This document shows positions 1 through 12,382 of a DNA stretch of 64,000 bases, piece by piece. Each line of letters starts with the position of its first letter. Within the stretch, counting starts at the first letter, position 1. This DNA comes from Edaphochlamys debaryana (Eukaryota; Chlorophyta; Chlorophyceae; Chlamydomonadales): assembly GCA_016858145.1 (NCBI GenBank), contig JAEHOE010000087.1:518272-582271 (forward strand), read 5' to 3'. A model generated the notes under the pieces. It worked only from the letters and a program-made list of their open reading frames with translations. It searched no databases and was not told the origin of the DNA. A program made the translations under genes and the position numbers.

Positions 1-23
1 AGGAGGCGACTCCGCATCGATTA

Positions 24-50
24 CCTTGGTTTCTACGTCGGAAACCAAGG
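24..50. repeat. Perfect inverted repeat (hairpin)
   Basis: A 10-bp arm at 24-33 (CCTTGGTTTC) is followed by a 7-nt loop and its exact reverse complement at 41-50. The surrounding sequence, 1 to about 650, has no convincing exon and is less GC-rich than the rest. It lies beyond the likely 3' end of the proline dehydrogenase gene, so the hairpin may belong to a neighbouring transcript or to a small repeat. No function can be assigned. Confidence 0.6.
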
Positions 51-661
51 AACTAAAGCTGGATTCATTGACAAGATTCAGATCGTTTTTGCGTTTTATC
101 TCTAGACGGCTAGCCAAGACCAAGAGTGCTGCGGAAATGTGTGACCAGCCGCCGTGATGAGCCCCTCGTTGGCCTTATAGAAGCTGAGAGTATATGTATA
201 TGCATGCTATCCCCTGTATGTAGCCCTGTAGCTCCGGTTGGATGGGTCCTACCTAGAAGTCCTTGTTGTTGGGCTGCTGAGCCCCCCATCGCCAGGCTCT
301 GCCGAGAGGGAGGTTCGCCCCCGGGCTGAGAGCTGTCGCTTGATTGGATGAACCGACCTCGCTCGGCTATGTCCGGTGGAGTGGGATTATGGGTATGGAC
401 ACGGCCCCAGACAATACCTGTGCAGCGGGCTGTAGTCGGCCCATGGAGAAGGTCTGGTCGGGGGTAAGCAGCGCCGCTGGGGGCGCTTGGAGATACCCGT
501 GTGCGTGCATGCTCGCCGCTGATGCATCGTACTACTTTAGTTACTCGAACATTGGGCTCCCACGGGGCTCAGCCCTTTTCCTGCCCTCGGGCAGCCACCC
601 TTGTCCTCTAGGTAGGTGCATGCCCCCGTTCCAGCCTCTCTGGATCACGGGATGTGCCGTC

Positions 662-666
662 TTACA
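662..666 (-). promoter_or_regulatory. Poly(A) signal TGTAA (proline dehydrogenase)
   Basis: TTACA on the + strand reads TGTAA on the minus strand. It lies about 510 bp beyond the proline dehydrogenase stop codon. TGTAA is the usual volvocine poly(A) signal, so 1178 down to about 650 is read as 3' UTR. This is an inference from position and motif only. Confidence 0.45.
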
Positions 667-1178
667 AGTATACAGTCGTCGTGCACTGTATAGTGGGCGT
701 GTCGTTCATGTAAGGTCACACCACCGGGCAGGCCGGACCGACCGGTGTTCCTCCTTGCTTGGGCTTGTTATGCCATACCACCCCATTGCAGCATCCATCC
801 CCCGTCATCGTTCTGACTACGCTGCACGGCCCCTGCGAGCACAGAAGCCCCACTTGCCGCAGCTAGCGTGTAGCGTCCCTGCGGCAGCCACTCCAGCCAG
901 CCGGCAGCAAGACAGCACGAACCCCTGATGCCAGAACCGCCCCGGCCCCGGGCGGCATGGCCCCCTATACGCGAGCACGCCTCCTCCTCGCTCCCCACGC
1001 CAAGCTCCTGCATGCATGCCGTCCACTTTGCGCCACTCCCCACCGCCACGGCCGCCGTTTGGCCTTGAGCCGTACGGGCTTGATACAAAGCAGCTGTCCG
1101 GCCGTAGCGAGCCCCCAGCCGCCTCAACGTGCCACAACGTGTCCAACTCATGGCCTCGGCTGCCGGGCTAGCACCACC

Positions 1179-4100
1179 TTAGGTGGCGGAGGCGCGGGCA
1201 CTGCCGCCCCCGCTGCCCCCCGCCCCCATCAGGCCCCCGAGCGGGGAGGCGTGCAGCGCTCGGCGCCACAGCTCCGCCCACAGCAGCGCAACGTCCTGCT
1301 TGCCGCCCTGGGGGAGGCAGGTGGAAGGGGGTGGCGGGGATGGGGAGGGAGAGGCGGGAGGGTTACGGAATGGAGAGGGAAGAGGGAGGAAGGGGGCCAG
1401 CGTGGGGGTGCGTAGCTTGGTGACAGAGCGGGCAGCGGACAGCAATGCCGTCGTCTGACCAGCCAGCTGAAGTCCAAGCCTCGCCGCACCTCCTCCACGC
1501 CGCCTCCCTCCCTCCTCACCGCCGCGATGTACTGGCAACGCTCATGTTCCCCGTCCCACTCCCTGACCCCGCCGCCGTAACGCTCACCGCTGTGATGTAC
1601 TGGTTCTCGTTGACGCGGCGCAGTAAGTACGGGATGACCTTGTCCACGGAACCGTACGGCGTGTACTTGAACACCCTGGTTCGTAGGGGGGGAGGGCCGA
1701 GTGGGTGGCTCGCGTGGGTCGAGTGCCGGGCGAGTACACGGACCGCACCACTGCCCATCGCCAAGGATGCAAGGCAAGGGTACAGCCATCCTTGGATACC
1801 AGAGCGCACGCCCTCTCATCAACCGGCAACCGCACTCCTGAGCGAGCACCGTTACTCCTTGAGCGTTCCAGTGAACCCCTCCCCCCCACTCCCTACCCCA
1901 CATGCCCCGCCCCCGCCCTCTCCAAGCAACACGGCCCGCACCTGTACCCGTGTCGCCCCAGCGTGAATGTGAGGCTGTCCGCCATTCCCAGCAGCTGCCC
2001 GAAGTACACGGGCGCCTCGGCTGGGTCCAGCCCCAGCCGCGACATGGCAGCCACCGCCTGCTCCACGGAGGCCTGTGGAGGGGCACGCAGCATAGCACGG
2101 CACAGCACGCGGCATAGGTCAGCGCGGCGAGCACAGCACAGCACGGCACGCAGAGTAGGCGGACCGCGGCGGGGCGAACGCAGCAAGGAGGGCTGAGGAG
2201 ATGTGCCAGGCGGGACGGGCACATGGACTGGATCAGTCCGCGCGCCGTTCCTTGGCGGCTAGGTGGAGCGAGGGGCTGCGCGGGCGCAGCTGCGTGCTTG
2301 CCTTGTTGTGGGAGCCCAGCATCAGCTCCGCGCGGCCCTCCTTGGCGGCACTGCGGGGGTAGGGTGGGGAAGTCGGGGCATGGGCTCATCAGCTCTGAAC
2401 CCCAAGGCAGCTCCGCTCAGCAAGCATCGCCCCGCGACGCTTGCGCCCTGCCCTACTCCAGGGTGGGCGGTTGCAGGGGGTGGTTGGACGGGGGCGGGGT
2501 GGGAGCCGGGTAATGGAATTATTATCATCAAACCCTAAACCCAAAAGAGCCCTGAAGCACAAAAGGAACCCCGATGCGCTTCAACCCACAACTCCTGCGT
2601 CCCCCAAACCCCCCTCGTTGCCCCGAACGTCACGCACCAGAGCAGGCTGTCCAGGCTGCGCTCGAAGCAGGCGTGGGTGTCCTCGATGCGGTCCCACACG
2701 GGCGGGGGGAGCCCCGCCTCGGCGGCGGCGCGGCGCTCCAGGTGCAGGTAGGCGCCGCGGACCTGGCAGGGTGGGTGGGGTGGGGGAGGGCGGTTGGAGG
2801 AGCGAAGACGGGGGTATGCGGAGGAAGGCCACCCCAACGCCTGCGTGGTTCCCTCCCCTTCGCCTGACAGCCCGGGCCGCGCCCCGCAGAGCCCCTCATT
2901 CCAAAGGGCCCCCGCGGGCGTGGCAGGAAAGTCGGGTAGGAGAAGGACAAGTAGGAGGGTGGAAAGCGGCACCTTACGAGCAAGGCCATTGGGTTTTTGG
3001 AGATGTACCCATCTGAACGAGCCCCAAGGACGGTCACGAGCTCCAAGCAACCATGCGACCCGACGGCTCAGGCAGAGGCCCTCAGCTAGCTCTGGCCCCA
3101 GTATCCCTCCACCCCAGGCCCCCCCACCTTCATGGCTACCCGGCTTCCCCAGCTTGACCACCCACCTCCCGGTCCCAGCTCGCCCCTTCCGCCCCTTCCT
3201 CCCACCAGCTTGGCCCCCAGCCCCGGCCAGCCCCTGAACCCAATGCCGCCCCTTCCTCCCGCCCCAGCCCTTGGCCCAGCACTCCAACCGTCTCTCTCTC
3301 AGCCCGCCCCTCCCGCCCCCTCCGCCCCCACCCACCAGCTTGGCCCCCAGCACGTAGCCCTCCCGCTGCGCCCGCGCCAGGTCGTCTTGCAGCCGCTGCT
3401 CAGCGTCCCGCAGGTAGGCCTGGGGGAGGGGGGGAGGAGATGGAAAGGGAAGAAGGTGAAGGGAAAGGGAGGGGGTTGATCCTGCATTGGGACTGGGCAG
3501 GGGGCATGAGCCGGGCGCGGCCTGGGAGGGAGGTGTGTGTGCTGGGGGTAAGTATTCCTTGGGGCCTTTCTGCGGAAGGACAGGGTCGACTGACGCTCGC
3601 GCAGTCCGCGCCCGCTCGCACCTGGTAGGTGATGAACACGCGCGCCTCCGCCGGCTCCCCCTCTGCCGGGTTGGCGCAGTTGTACTCCCGCATTAGCTGC
3701 TGGCCGATGAGGTCGATGGCGGGGCGCAGGGAGGACTGCTCGGCGTCGATCATCAGCTTGACGCCCTATGTGGGGGGGGAGGGGGGTGGGGGTTTGGGGG
3801 CACGTGGGCAGGGTGACGGGTGATGGGGGAGGTCGTGTGAAGGGTGCAGGGCCGGTTTTTGCGGGGTGGGTTATTGCGGGTGAGGAGGTCCAACTCCGCT
3901 ACACACTCTCTCACACTCCCGGGGTGGGTTATTGCGGGCGGGGGCGGCCCAGCTCCGCTACACCCGAGCCACCCGACGCCAACCCATCCTTCCTTCCTTC
4001 CTTCCAAGCAAATTGCTGCACACGCTCAGCACAACCTGCACGCACACAGCACGTATACAGCACGCGCACGCCACGCCCAGCACACGCCGCGCCCACCTTC

Positions 4101-6974
4101 CGGATGGCCCGCGCCACCAGCCCCTCCAGCCGCCCGAACAGCGCCTCCAGCTGCCGCTGCTCGTCGGTGGACAGCTCCCAGGGGCGCTGGGGGGAGGGGG
4201 CGCCTGCGGGCTCCAGGTGAGGGCGGAGGCGGAGGAGGGAACAATCAAAGAGGGGTCGGTGAGGTGAGCGGGGCGTGTGGAGATGACACTCCGCTATGCA
4301 CATGCCCCAAGCCCGTACATCCGCCCAAGGCCATTCCTCTCCAAGGCTCCGCCGCCCCTGCCCGCTGTGCCGCCGACAGAGGTACTACTAGGCTAGGTAC
4401 GGTGACCTGCCGCTACGGCCGATCCCGACGGCCCCGGCACTATCTGCGCAGGCCGCACTCCTCTTCACCCCTACAGTGACCACCCCGAGCCCTGACATCC
4501 GGCTCAGGACTCTTCCCCCCAAGGACAGCCCCGCACCTCCATTGCCCACCCTCCCCACCCCACCCACCCGGCACCGCGGGCGCCTGCGCCTGCATGCTGG
4601 CCGCCATGTCGGGCAGGCGGCGCAGGTCCATGCGGTGGGTCCAGGAGATCAAGTCGATGGAGCCCTGGGCCCGGGGGTCCAGCCAGGCCCACAGCCGCCG
4701 CCGCTCGTCGTCCGTGGCGGTGATGCCTTGGGGGGGATGGAGGGGGGCGGGAGGGGGGGGAGGGGGAGGGTAAGAGGTGGTGCCAGGTTGTTCAGTCCCG
4801 TGTGGGGCGCACAGCACACAGCATCACACGGTGTCAGTGGAGAGCGCTATTTGCACAACGCCCGAGAGGCCTTGAGGGGTGAAAACACAGGGCTCCCGCA
4901 CCAGCCGCACCCCGGCGCCCACCCGCAGCTGCCGCCAGCTTCTCATACACCGCCGCGAACTCGTCAGCGCTCACGGAGCCGTCGCTGTTGAGGTCGTACG
5001 CCTCGAACAGGGCCCGCACGGAGCGGACGGCGTCGGCCAGGTGCTGAGGGGAGGGGGAGGGGGAGCGGGGGAGGGAGATAAAGAGGTTGACGCAAGTTCA
5101 AGGGGTGCGTAGCGAGATGCTACGTTCTCCCTTGCCCTCGGCGCAGTGGGCTGCGTGAATGCGGGTGAGGTTCGGTTGCACGCGCCGCTCCCTGCCTCTT
5201 CCAGGCGAACGTGAGGTACCTCCCACCCGACGCGCCTCCTCCCTCCTCCCCACCACCCCAATCCCCACTCCCCGCCCCGCGCTCTTCACCCTGCCCACAC
5301 TCCTCCTCCCTTTCCCCTGCCCCCACCTGCAGCAGGGTGGGGTCCCCCAGCGCCGACAGCTTGATGGCCGCGAAGCCCTGCCCGGGCAGGTTGGCGGCGG
5401 TGTCGATGGCGGCGGCGAAGGCGGCGGCGTGGCGGTCGCACGCGTCCTCGCTCTGCTCGGGAGGGGGCATCGGGAGGGGGCATGGGGGGTGGGGGGTGTT
5501 CGTGACATGCAGGGGAGGGGCCAATGCAGGAGAGGGGCCAATGCACACGGGTGCGGTGGGGCGGCGCCGCATCACCGAGGTCACACGTCCGTGGTGGCGT
5601 GGTGGTGAACGGATGAGGGCCGCCGGCAGCCGCCGCAGACCTTGAGCCGCAGCCCACCTCACCCCACTTCACCCCACCCCACCCCACCCCACCTGGTACT
5701 CGTACGTCCGCGCCGCCACCCGGGACTGCACCAGCGTCTCCCCGCCCAGCGGCTCCCGGGCCGACACGCGGGGCCGGGTCGAGCCCGAGCCCGCGGCGGC
5801 GGGGGCGGCGGACGCGGCAGGGGTGGTGGCGGCGGCGGTGGCGGAGGGGGTGCAGTGGTGCAGGAGGTCCTCCTCCTCGGCCCAGTCCAGGATGGCACCG
5901 ATGCCTGGAGGGGAGGGGGAGGGGGGGTTGCAAAGGGGGGAAGCGTTGGGTGGTCAGTGGGGAGGGAGGGGGCACGTGAGGGCTGGGGCTCGGGGTGAAG
6001 CCCCAGCTACAGACGGTGCGCGCGTGACGCCGTTCCGGAGGCAGAAGTGGGGGTAGGGCTCGGGCTCGGGCTTGATCCCTCCTTGCATAGCTGCGCGATA
6101 GCCTTCTCCCAGATATAAAGGTGACCTGAACTGCCAGGTGCTGGCCCCCAGCGGCCCCCGAGCTGAGCGCCCGCTGGCACGCTCCCCGGGGCCCCCACTG
6201 CCCCCGCCGCACCGTTGGCCCTCAGCGCGTTCATGCGCCCCCACACGTCCGCCGGCTCCTTTCCAGCGATGAAGTGCCTGTCGTAAGGGCGGGGTCAGGG
6301 TAACACACAGGTGCGTCAGCGCCAAACCGTTGGAACTGTGCAGCTTGCTGATGCCCTGCCGCCGCCGCGGCCGCCTTCGAAAACCACAACCTCGTCGCCC
6401 AAACCCAACAGCACCCCTGCCGCTCTTCTTGTCCAGACCCGGCCCACCTCAACCCGTTTCCCCTGCCCTAATAACCCCACTGGTCCCACCAGTAACCCAG
6501 CCCACCCATAGAAAGTGTCCTTGACAAAGCCCAGGGCCCTCTCGTCGCCCAGCCGCCTCCGCGCAGCCTCCAGCAGCGCCTCCGAATTTGAGGCCAGCGG
6601 CTGGACGGCGCACAGGCGCAGAACCACCAGCGCCCGGAGCAGGTCAGCGGTGCTCCGGCCCTCAAAGATGGCCGCGTGGTCCTGGAGGGAAGGGGAGAGG
6701 GACGTGTGTTGCATGGGTGCGGGGACAAGGCGGCGAAAGGCGTGGAAGGGCCGGGAAAGCGGGGGAATGCCGGCACACATCTGCGCACCGTGAACGTCAG
6801 GTCCGCTTTCGGCTCGGTTTCATGCGAGCTGAAGCCATACGTCTTGAAGACGCTGAGTGGCACAGGTCCCCGCACGGCGCGGGCGGTCCGCAGGCCTGCC
6901 GGTACCGCGGAGCGCATGGCCGACTGCCTTGCGCTCTGAAGACCACTAGCCGCGCGCCGCTGAATCACGTGCAT
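1179..6974 (-). CDS. Proline dehydrogenase with EF-hand module, mitochondrial
   Basis: FAD-dependent oxidation of proline to pyrroline-5-carboxylate, the first step of proline catabolism in mitochondria. Fifteen exons: 6974-6789, 6681-6506, 6277-6213, 5904-5693, 5452-5327, 5043-4923, 4726-4568, 4203-4097, 3765-3622, 3419-3336, 2762-2638, 2350-2302, 2072-1942, 1675-1588, 1307-1179. They sum to 1902 nt (633 aa). The first 35 residues are rich in Arg/Ala/Ser with no acidic residue, as in a mitochondrial presequence. Family landmarks in order are TFYGHFIAGK, FAAIKLSALG, KLVRGAY (459-465), LGSHNK, LLGMADSLTFTLG, and the proline-binding motif YLLRRVNEN with R581, R582, E585 and N586. An EF-hand loop at 272-283 (DLNSDGSVSADE) is followed by a degenerate second one. 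Exon 7/8 junctions are slightly ambiguous. The intron at 2301-2073 starts with GC, not GT. Family assignment is firm; mitochondrial location and Ca2+ binding are inferred. Confidence 0.93.
3986..4004. repeat. TTCC microsatellite in an intron
   Basis: About five copies of TTCC lie in the intron between exons 8 and 9 of the proline dehydrogenase gene. Ordinary simple repeat. Confidence 0.8.
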
Positions 6975-7901
6975 TGATGAATAGATGCAAGGCTGGTGAG
7001 GGCTTGGTGCGTGCCCTCAGCGCTCGTTTGGCGATTGTCTGAGCCCCGTGCGGCCTTTGCTACCGTCTCAGCAGACACAAGTCAGTTGTGTTGGACAGCA
7101 GCGATTGCTAGCGGAAGCAGCAACGTGGTGACGGCTAATGCCGAAGTCGGTCAAGGCGAGAGCGGTCGGGCGTCTGGTTATGCCCTGCTCTATATGCAGC
7201 CTGCAGCAGTGAGCGAGACCAGATAAGGTTATGGGGGCGTGCTCCACAACCGTGTACCGCGGAGGCCTTTCGACGCTTCCGGCATGCGTGCCCGCATGGG
7301 CCGGCCTGCTCGGCCACCAGGTTATGCGCAGGCCTCCGCTTGGCTTTGCTGAGAGGGGGGGCTCAGGGGACCAGCGGCGCACGCGGGTTGTGCACCTTGG
7401 GGCCTCTACCTCTACCTCGGGGGCAGGCCGTGGGCAGGGGTGGCATGTGGCGACATGTGGCCGGGGCACTCATACTGCCCCGCCCGGGCTTTCGTAGGAC
7501 CTTGGCACTTTCCCCCCCATTACATGACATGACATTAACGTCACCGCGCAAGTCTATGGTGGCCGGCTCCTGCGAAGCCTTCGGCCCAGCCGTTCCCCTA
7601 CCCCACATTGCTAAATGTGCTCGGCATGTGCTCACGCCCACCGCCCCACCCTCGCGTCTGGAGAGAACTCCATCCGCTGCATGAATATTGAATACCCACG
7701 ATATACCCACGACAATACCCCTTGCTGCTGATATAAGGTGTCGCTAAACACAGTGTCGACCTCTCGTCGTGCTTCTCCGCGTTTCCCTGACGGACCCGTT
7801 CCTCACGTGGCCTCACGAAGGCCATCTCGCCTCAGCATCTGGTCAGGACCCCCGTGGCGTCGTCAGCGGCTGCCCAGAACGTTGCCCTCCTCCCCAGGAT
7901 C
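6975..7901. other. Intergenic: proline dehydrogenase promoter side and ANK1 3' UTR
   Basis: No exon with family support was found here. The left part adjoins the proline dehydrogenase ATG and must hold its 5' UTR and promoter. The right part adjoins the ANK1 stop codon. A minus-strand TGTAA at 7524-7520 gives ANK1 a 3' UTR of about 380 bp. The open frames in this stretch are short and lack acceptor/donor context. Confidence 0.6.
7520..7524 (-). promoter_or_regulatory. Poly(A) signal TGTAA (ANK1)
   Basis: TTACA on the + strand, that is TGTAA on the minus strand, lies 378 bp downstream of the ANK1 stop codon. It is assigned from the motif and its distance. Confidence 0.5.
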
Positions 7902-10900
7902 TCAGATCGCCGCCCACCACAGCAGGGGGCTCTCCAGCATGCGGGCGACGTCGTTGTGGCCCTCCTCCTTGGCCCAGTCCAGCGCAGTCCAGCCGCTCTG
8001 GGGCAAGCACCCGAATCGGCGGTCCGAGAACAAAGAAGGACAAAGATTGATACCGGTACACTGGCCGGGCTGGGTCCGTGGCTGCATCACCCCGGTCCGC
8101 GCACTCCCTCCAAAACTGCAGACGGCAGGCGTCTGTGCCCCGACTCCACACATCGCGCTGGCTTCTCGAGCCCCCGGACGCCCCGCCCCCCGAACCCACC
8201 CGGTTCGTGGCCTTGCGGTCCGCTCCAGCGGCCACGAGGGCCTTGGCCGCCCCCATACGGCCGCTGCGTGCCGCCACCATCAGAGGGGTCATGGAGCCCT
8301 GTGCCAAGGGCGGGCAGGGTGCGGCAACTGTCATTATCAGCGCTTTGCCTGGACAGTGTTGCCGCGCGCGCTGGGGGATCCCGCCTCGCCTCCGGACAGA
8401 TGCGGATGTGCACGCACGCCACCCGGGGCTGGCCCATGGCCCCGAACGGCCCCGAGCATCACCACCCTCAACCCCCCAAGCACCGCCCTTGCCCCAACCA
8501 TCTAGCCCCACATCGCCCCAGCCCAGCCCTCCGCCGCACCTGCGCCAGCGCCTCCTTGTTGGCCCCGGCGCGGAGCAGGGCCCTCACCACGTCGTCATGC
8601 CCGTCCTGTGGGCGGGCGGGTTGTCGGGGGCGTCGAGCTGTCTGATCCGGAGTGTACATACCCTCCGAGGAGGCCCCCTCACCCAACACGTGTCCTGGCC
8701 TGCGGCTCTCCAGGTACTACCCTTGCCTCATGATAGCGGGACCCCACACGGTACTGCTATCAACCTTACGTGCATTCAAAAGCCGCTGTGGATGGTGCCT
8801 GGTGCATACCTGGGTGGCGATGTGCAGGGGGGTCACGCCGTTGGCCGCCCGTGCGTCGCGGTCGGCGCCCGCGGCCAGCAGCACCTTGACCACCTGGGGC
8901 GGGGGGGGGGGGGGGGGTGGGGGGGTCAACGAGAAGGGGTCATGAAGCGCAGCAGGGCTCGGGACATCCCCATGGCAGAACGGCGGAGGTGCAGGGCGGG
9001 TGTGCATCGCCGCCGGGGGAAGGAAGTCTTTCCAGATACCCATGTTTACAGACGAGCACGCCCCCAACCACCACGGCACACCTGCGTGTGGCCGTTCTCC
9101 GAGGCGATGTACAGCGGCGACTTGCCATCCTGTGTGTGTGGGGGGGGGGGAGGTGAGCGGAGCAAGGTGGTGAGGCGACGGCGGACCCTGCGTGCTGACA
9201 GTGGTGCGGGATCTGGGTTGGCCGCCGATGGTGCAGGCGACAGAGTGCAGCATCCCTGGGGTCACAAGGCCGCGTTGACGGTAGGTAGTCGGAGGCAGTA
9301 CGGCACCGTATGCAGCCTGCCTGCCCCCTCGTAAGTTCATTCTGGGGCTAAGACTCTGGGGCTAAGACCTCTTGCTGAGCTACGGCACCGACGGAGATAG
9401 CCCCCCTCACCTTGTCCACCACGCTGGTGTCGCACCCAGCGGCCACGAGCGCCTTGACCATGCCCAGGTGCCCCCTGGCCGCGGCGATGAAGATGGGAGC
9501 CACGTGCCACTGCACCGGGGGCGCGCAGGAGGCGGGCAGGCGGAGTGAGTGGGGGCAGGCCCCGCGAGCCCCGCAGTCATGTGTCGTACACTGCTTACAC
9601 ACCTCGCTACCCCCAGTACCCCGCACACCCCGCCCTCTACAGCATAAGCCCCAGACCGCCTTGTGCGCACTTTGAGTGCCCCCTTTACCCCCGCACCCCC
9701 CCAGACCCACCGGGCTGTCGACGGCGTCCGCGTTGGCCCCCCAGGCCAGCAGCTCCTTGACCACCTCGGTCTGCCCACTCGCGGCGGCGAAGTACAGGGG
9801 CGTGCGGTTGAACTGCAGGAGGGAGGTGCACAAAGAAGGCTGAGTGGGCTATCGGGGTAGCCAAGGGGACGTAGAACGCAGGCTAGCTGCTACCTGCTAA
9901 ACCCACGAACTTATGAGGCCTTGAGTGGCGCCTACCTGTACCACTTTGGGCATGCGCGCGCTTTGTATCCCCTACAGGATCCGACGCCCCGCGCCCCAGC
10001 CCACCTACCTCTCCGGGCCCATCCTTGTCAGCGTGCGCTGCCAGAAGCGCCCGGACCACCTCCACGTTCCCGCCCTCGGCAGCAGCGTGAAGCGGAGCGC
10101 GGCCATCCTGTTGGATTATTGAGGCCGGTTAGGGCAGGGCGACTTAAGCCGTTGCAAAGACCAAGGCGAGGCTCCCGAGGCAGCCGAGGAGTGCAAGTAG
10201 GACCCCCTCACCGCCAGGGGTGCTCACCTCCGCTCCCTGCCCCCGCCTGACCCTGTGCTCACATAAATCACGTTTTTGTCCGCTCCAGCCATTAGGAGCG
10301 CTTTGACCACCTCGACGTGGCCGTACTGGGCAGCACTGTTGAGGGGCCTCGAGCCGCTCTGGTGGGTGAGGGGTAGGGGGGGTGCGCAATAACCTCATCA
10401 CAGAGCTCAGTCTGCCCGCAATGCTGGTCGGGTGTGGGTTGGATTGGTAGCAGGAGCCGAGTCTCGATGTGGGTCGGCGCGTCTCGGGCGTGCGGGCATC
10501 TGGGTCGGCGCTAGCGGGATCTGGGTCGGCGCTAGCGACACGCACCTCTGTGGCCAGTTCGGGGTCGGCGCCCGCTGCGAGCAGCAGGCGGACGATCTTG
10601 GCGTGGCCTCCCAGGGAGGCCAGGTAGAGGGGAGTGGCGCCGTCCTGCATGGGAGGCGGGACAGAGCGGATCCCGGTAGGTGGGGTGCTGGCGGGTTCGT
10701 GCATTGATTGGATGGGGCCCCAGGGGCCCCAGCCGGGCTGGACGCTGGCGCACATGCCGCTATAACACGCGGCACTGCCCGACCCACATGCCACGCCCTC
10801 CCACATGCCCACTGCCCCTCCCTCTCGCCTTCTAGTACCTGGCCCATCCGAGGGCAGCCACACCACCACGCACATGAGCTCTTGCGTTGACGTCTGTGAA

Positions 10901-11384
10901 GCGGTCGCGCACCCAGTTGGGTCCCTTGAGGCAGGCTGTGACGCGGTCCTCGCTACCGTTCTCGGCGGCCACGTGCAGAGGGGTCATGTGCCCGTAGACG
11001 GGCTGAGGGATGGGTAGGCGCGGCGGCACGAGGGGGGCGCAGGGGTGAAGCTCGGAGGGTGAGGGAGACGAGCCAAGCGCGAGGGACCCTTCAAGCAATC
11101 AAGGCGGGACGGCTTCAACCCCGCAGCGTAGCGCATCCCATCACACCCCACAAGCAAGGGGCCGTGCGGACCTTGGTGTTGCGGCTGGTGGAGACCTTAC
11201 AAACGACCGAGTGTCCGTGCGGCTTGGGCGCTCCATAGACGGTGCTCAGCGGGGGTGCCGCCGCAGAACAGCGCGTCGAGCAAGGCCGGCTGCGAGGCGC
11301 CTGCAGAGCTGCAGCGCCGGTTCTCGAGGCGCGGCCGGAAAGGCTCGCGGCGGGTCCGTTGCGCGAGGCAAGGAGGGCGGTCAT
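7902..11384 (-). CDS. Ankyrin-repeat protein (ANK1), 409 aa
   Basis: Twelve exons: 11384-11172, 11002-10874, 10644-10546, 10358-10263, 10107-10009, 9812-9711, 9509-9411, 9129-9082, 8893-8810, 8605-8540, 8298-8200, 7997-7902 (1230 nt in total). From exon 2 on, nearly every exon is one 32-34 residue ankyrin repeat or half a repeat in phase 0. Examples are DGATPLYLASLGGHAKIV, WHVAPIFIAAARGHLG and GSMTPLMVAARSGR, giving roughly nine to ten repeats to the C-terminus. The first 70 residues are not ankyrin: they start MTALLASRNGPAASLSGRAS, are rich in Ser, Arg and Ala and lack acidic residues, which resembles an organelle transit peptide. Ankyrin stacks bind other proteins; the partner is unknown. 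The gene is divergent from the giant PAS gene, sharing 998 bp of upstream DNA. No catalytic domain is visible. Confidence 0.88.
8896..8926. repeat. Poly-G tract in an ANK1 intron
   Basis: A run of about 20 consecutive G, continuing as a G-rich stretch, lies just upstream (in gene sense) of ANK1 exon 9. In the gene's own sense it is the C-rich tract before the acceptor. Its length makes it prone to slippage and sequencing error. Confidence 0.8.
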
Positions 11385-12382
11385 CTCTTCAGCTGATGAG
11401 CAGCGCGTTGCTATTTGCTTTGTCTCTATCGTGTCTTATCAGCGGAAAGCGGGCTCGCGGCAAAGGCCTTTGGTCCCGTTGGCGGGATCTACGCGATCGG
11501 GCCTGCATGACACACACGACAACCCCCCCACGCACCCACCCTGCATTCTGCGTCGGCCAACATAATGCGACGCCAGTCACCGCGGCACTACGCCCCGTTG
11601 TCTATAATAACCCACCCAGCGCATGCACCCCCTTCCCCCCGCTCGAGCCCCCCGTCACTCCTCAACCCCGTTCAACCTTCCCCTGCTCAATAGCGCTGCT
11701 TGCCAGATTCTTTGGCAGCAGCCAACACAGGCACCATTCCGCGGCGGCTACCCTGAGCTTCTTGCACAAGTCGGACAGCCGCGGCGTGCCGCGGAGTCGC
11801 ACAGCCGGAATGCTCCGGCCTGCCCCGTGACGCCGACGGCCGTACAGCTGATGGCAGTCCTGCACGGCCATGCCGTTTCCAAGCTTTTGGAGCGCGCTTA
11901 TGCATTTGCGCGAGAAATGCGACTCCTAAGCAAGGCGGCTCCGCCCGCGCGGCTCGTCCTGGCTTGAAACGGGCCGCTCGAAACGTCCGACATAGGGCGG
12001 GTTGAACATGCGCGCGGCCGCAAAGCCTGCCCTAACACATAACCTATACACAAGGCGCCAGGGCTAGCTGCTTAACACAGACGTACCGGCACGCGACACG
12101 TCCCTACAATAGCAGGACCCGCACCCACGTCGCGTCGGCGCAGCCAGGGAGCACCCGATCAACCCGCCACTTATACTTGAGTGAACACAGCCACATTGAC
12201 ATTTGTAAGAAACACGAGCGAGCTGCTTTGCCAGGGCGGGGACGACAGTGCATCCGAAGACTCCAACCCGATAGCCTGTCGTCGACTGCCGGTAGCGCTG
12301 GGATTGCGCTGAGATTATGAGACGATCGGGCGGTGCGTGAGGTCAGGAGCTTGACCGGCAGCGTTAACCGGCGCGGGCCAAC
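11385..12382. other. Divergent promoter region between ANK1 and the PAS/TmcB gene
   Basis: The 998 bp between the two ATG codons hold no supported exon. The stretch must contain both 5' UTRs and both promoters. An open frame at 11623-11967 lacks family features and is not called. No TATA box at a convincing distance was picked out. Confidence 0.6.

Noticed and set aside
11623..11967. Small frame between ANK1 and the PAS gene
   Set aside because: It lies in the divergent promoter region and has no motif or splice sites; probably UTR.
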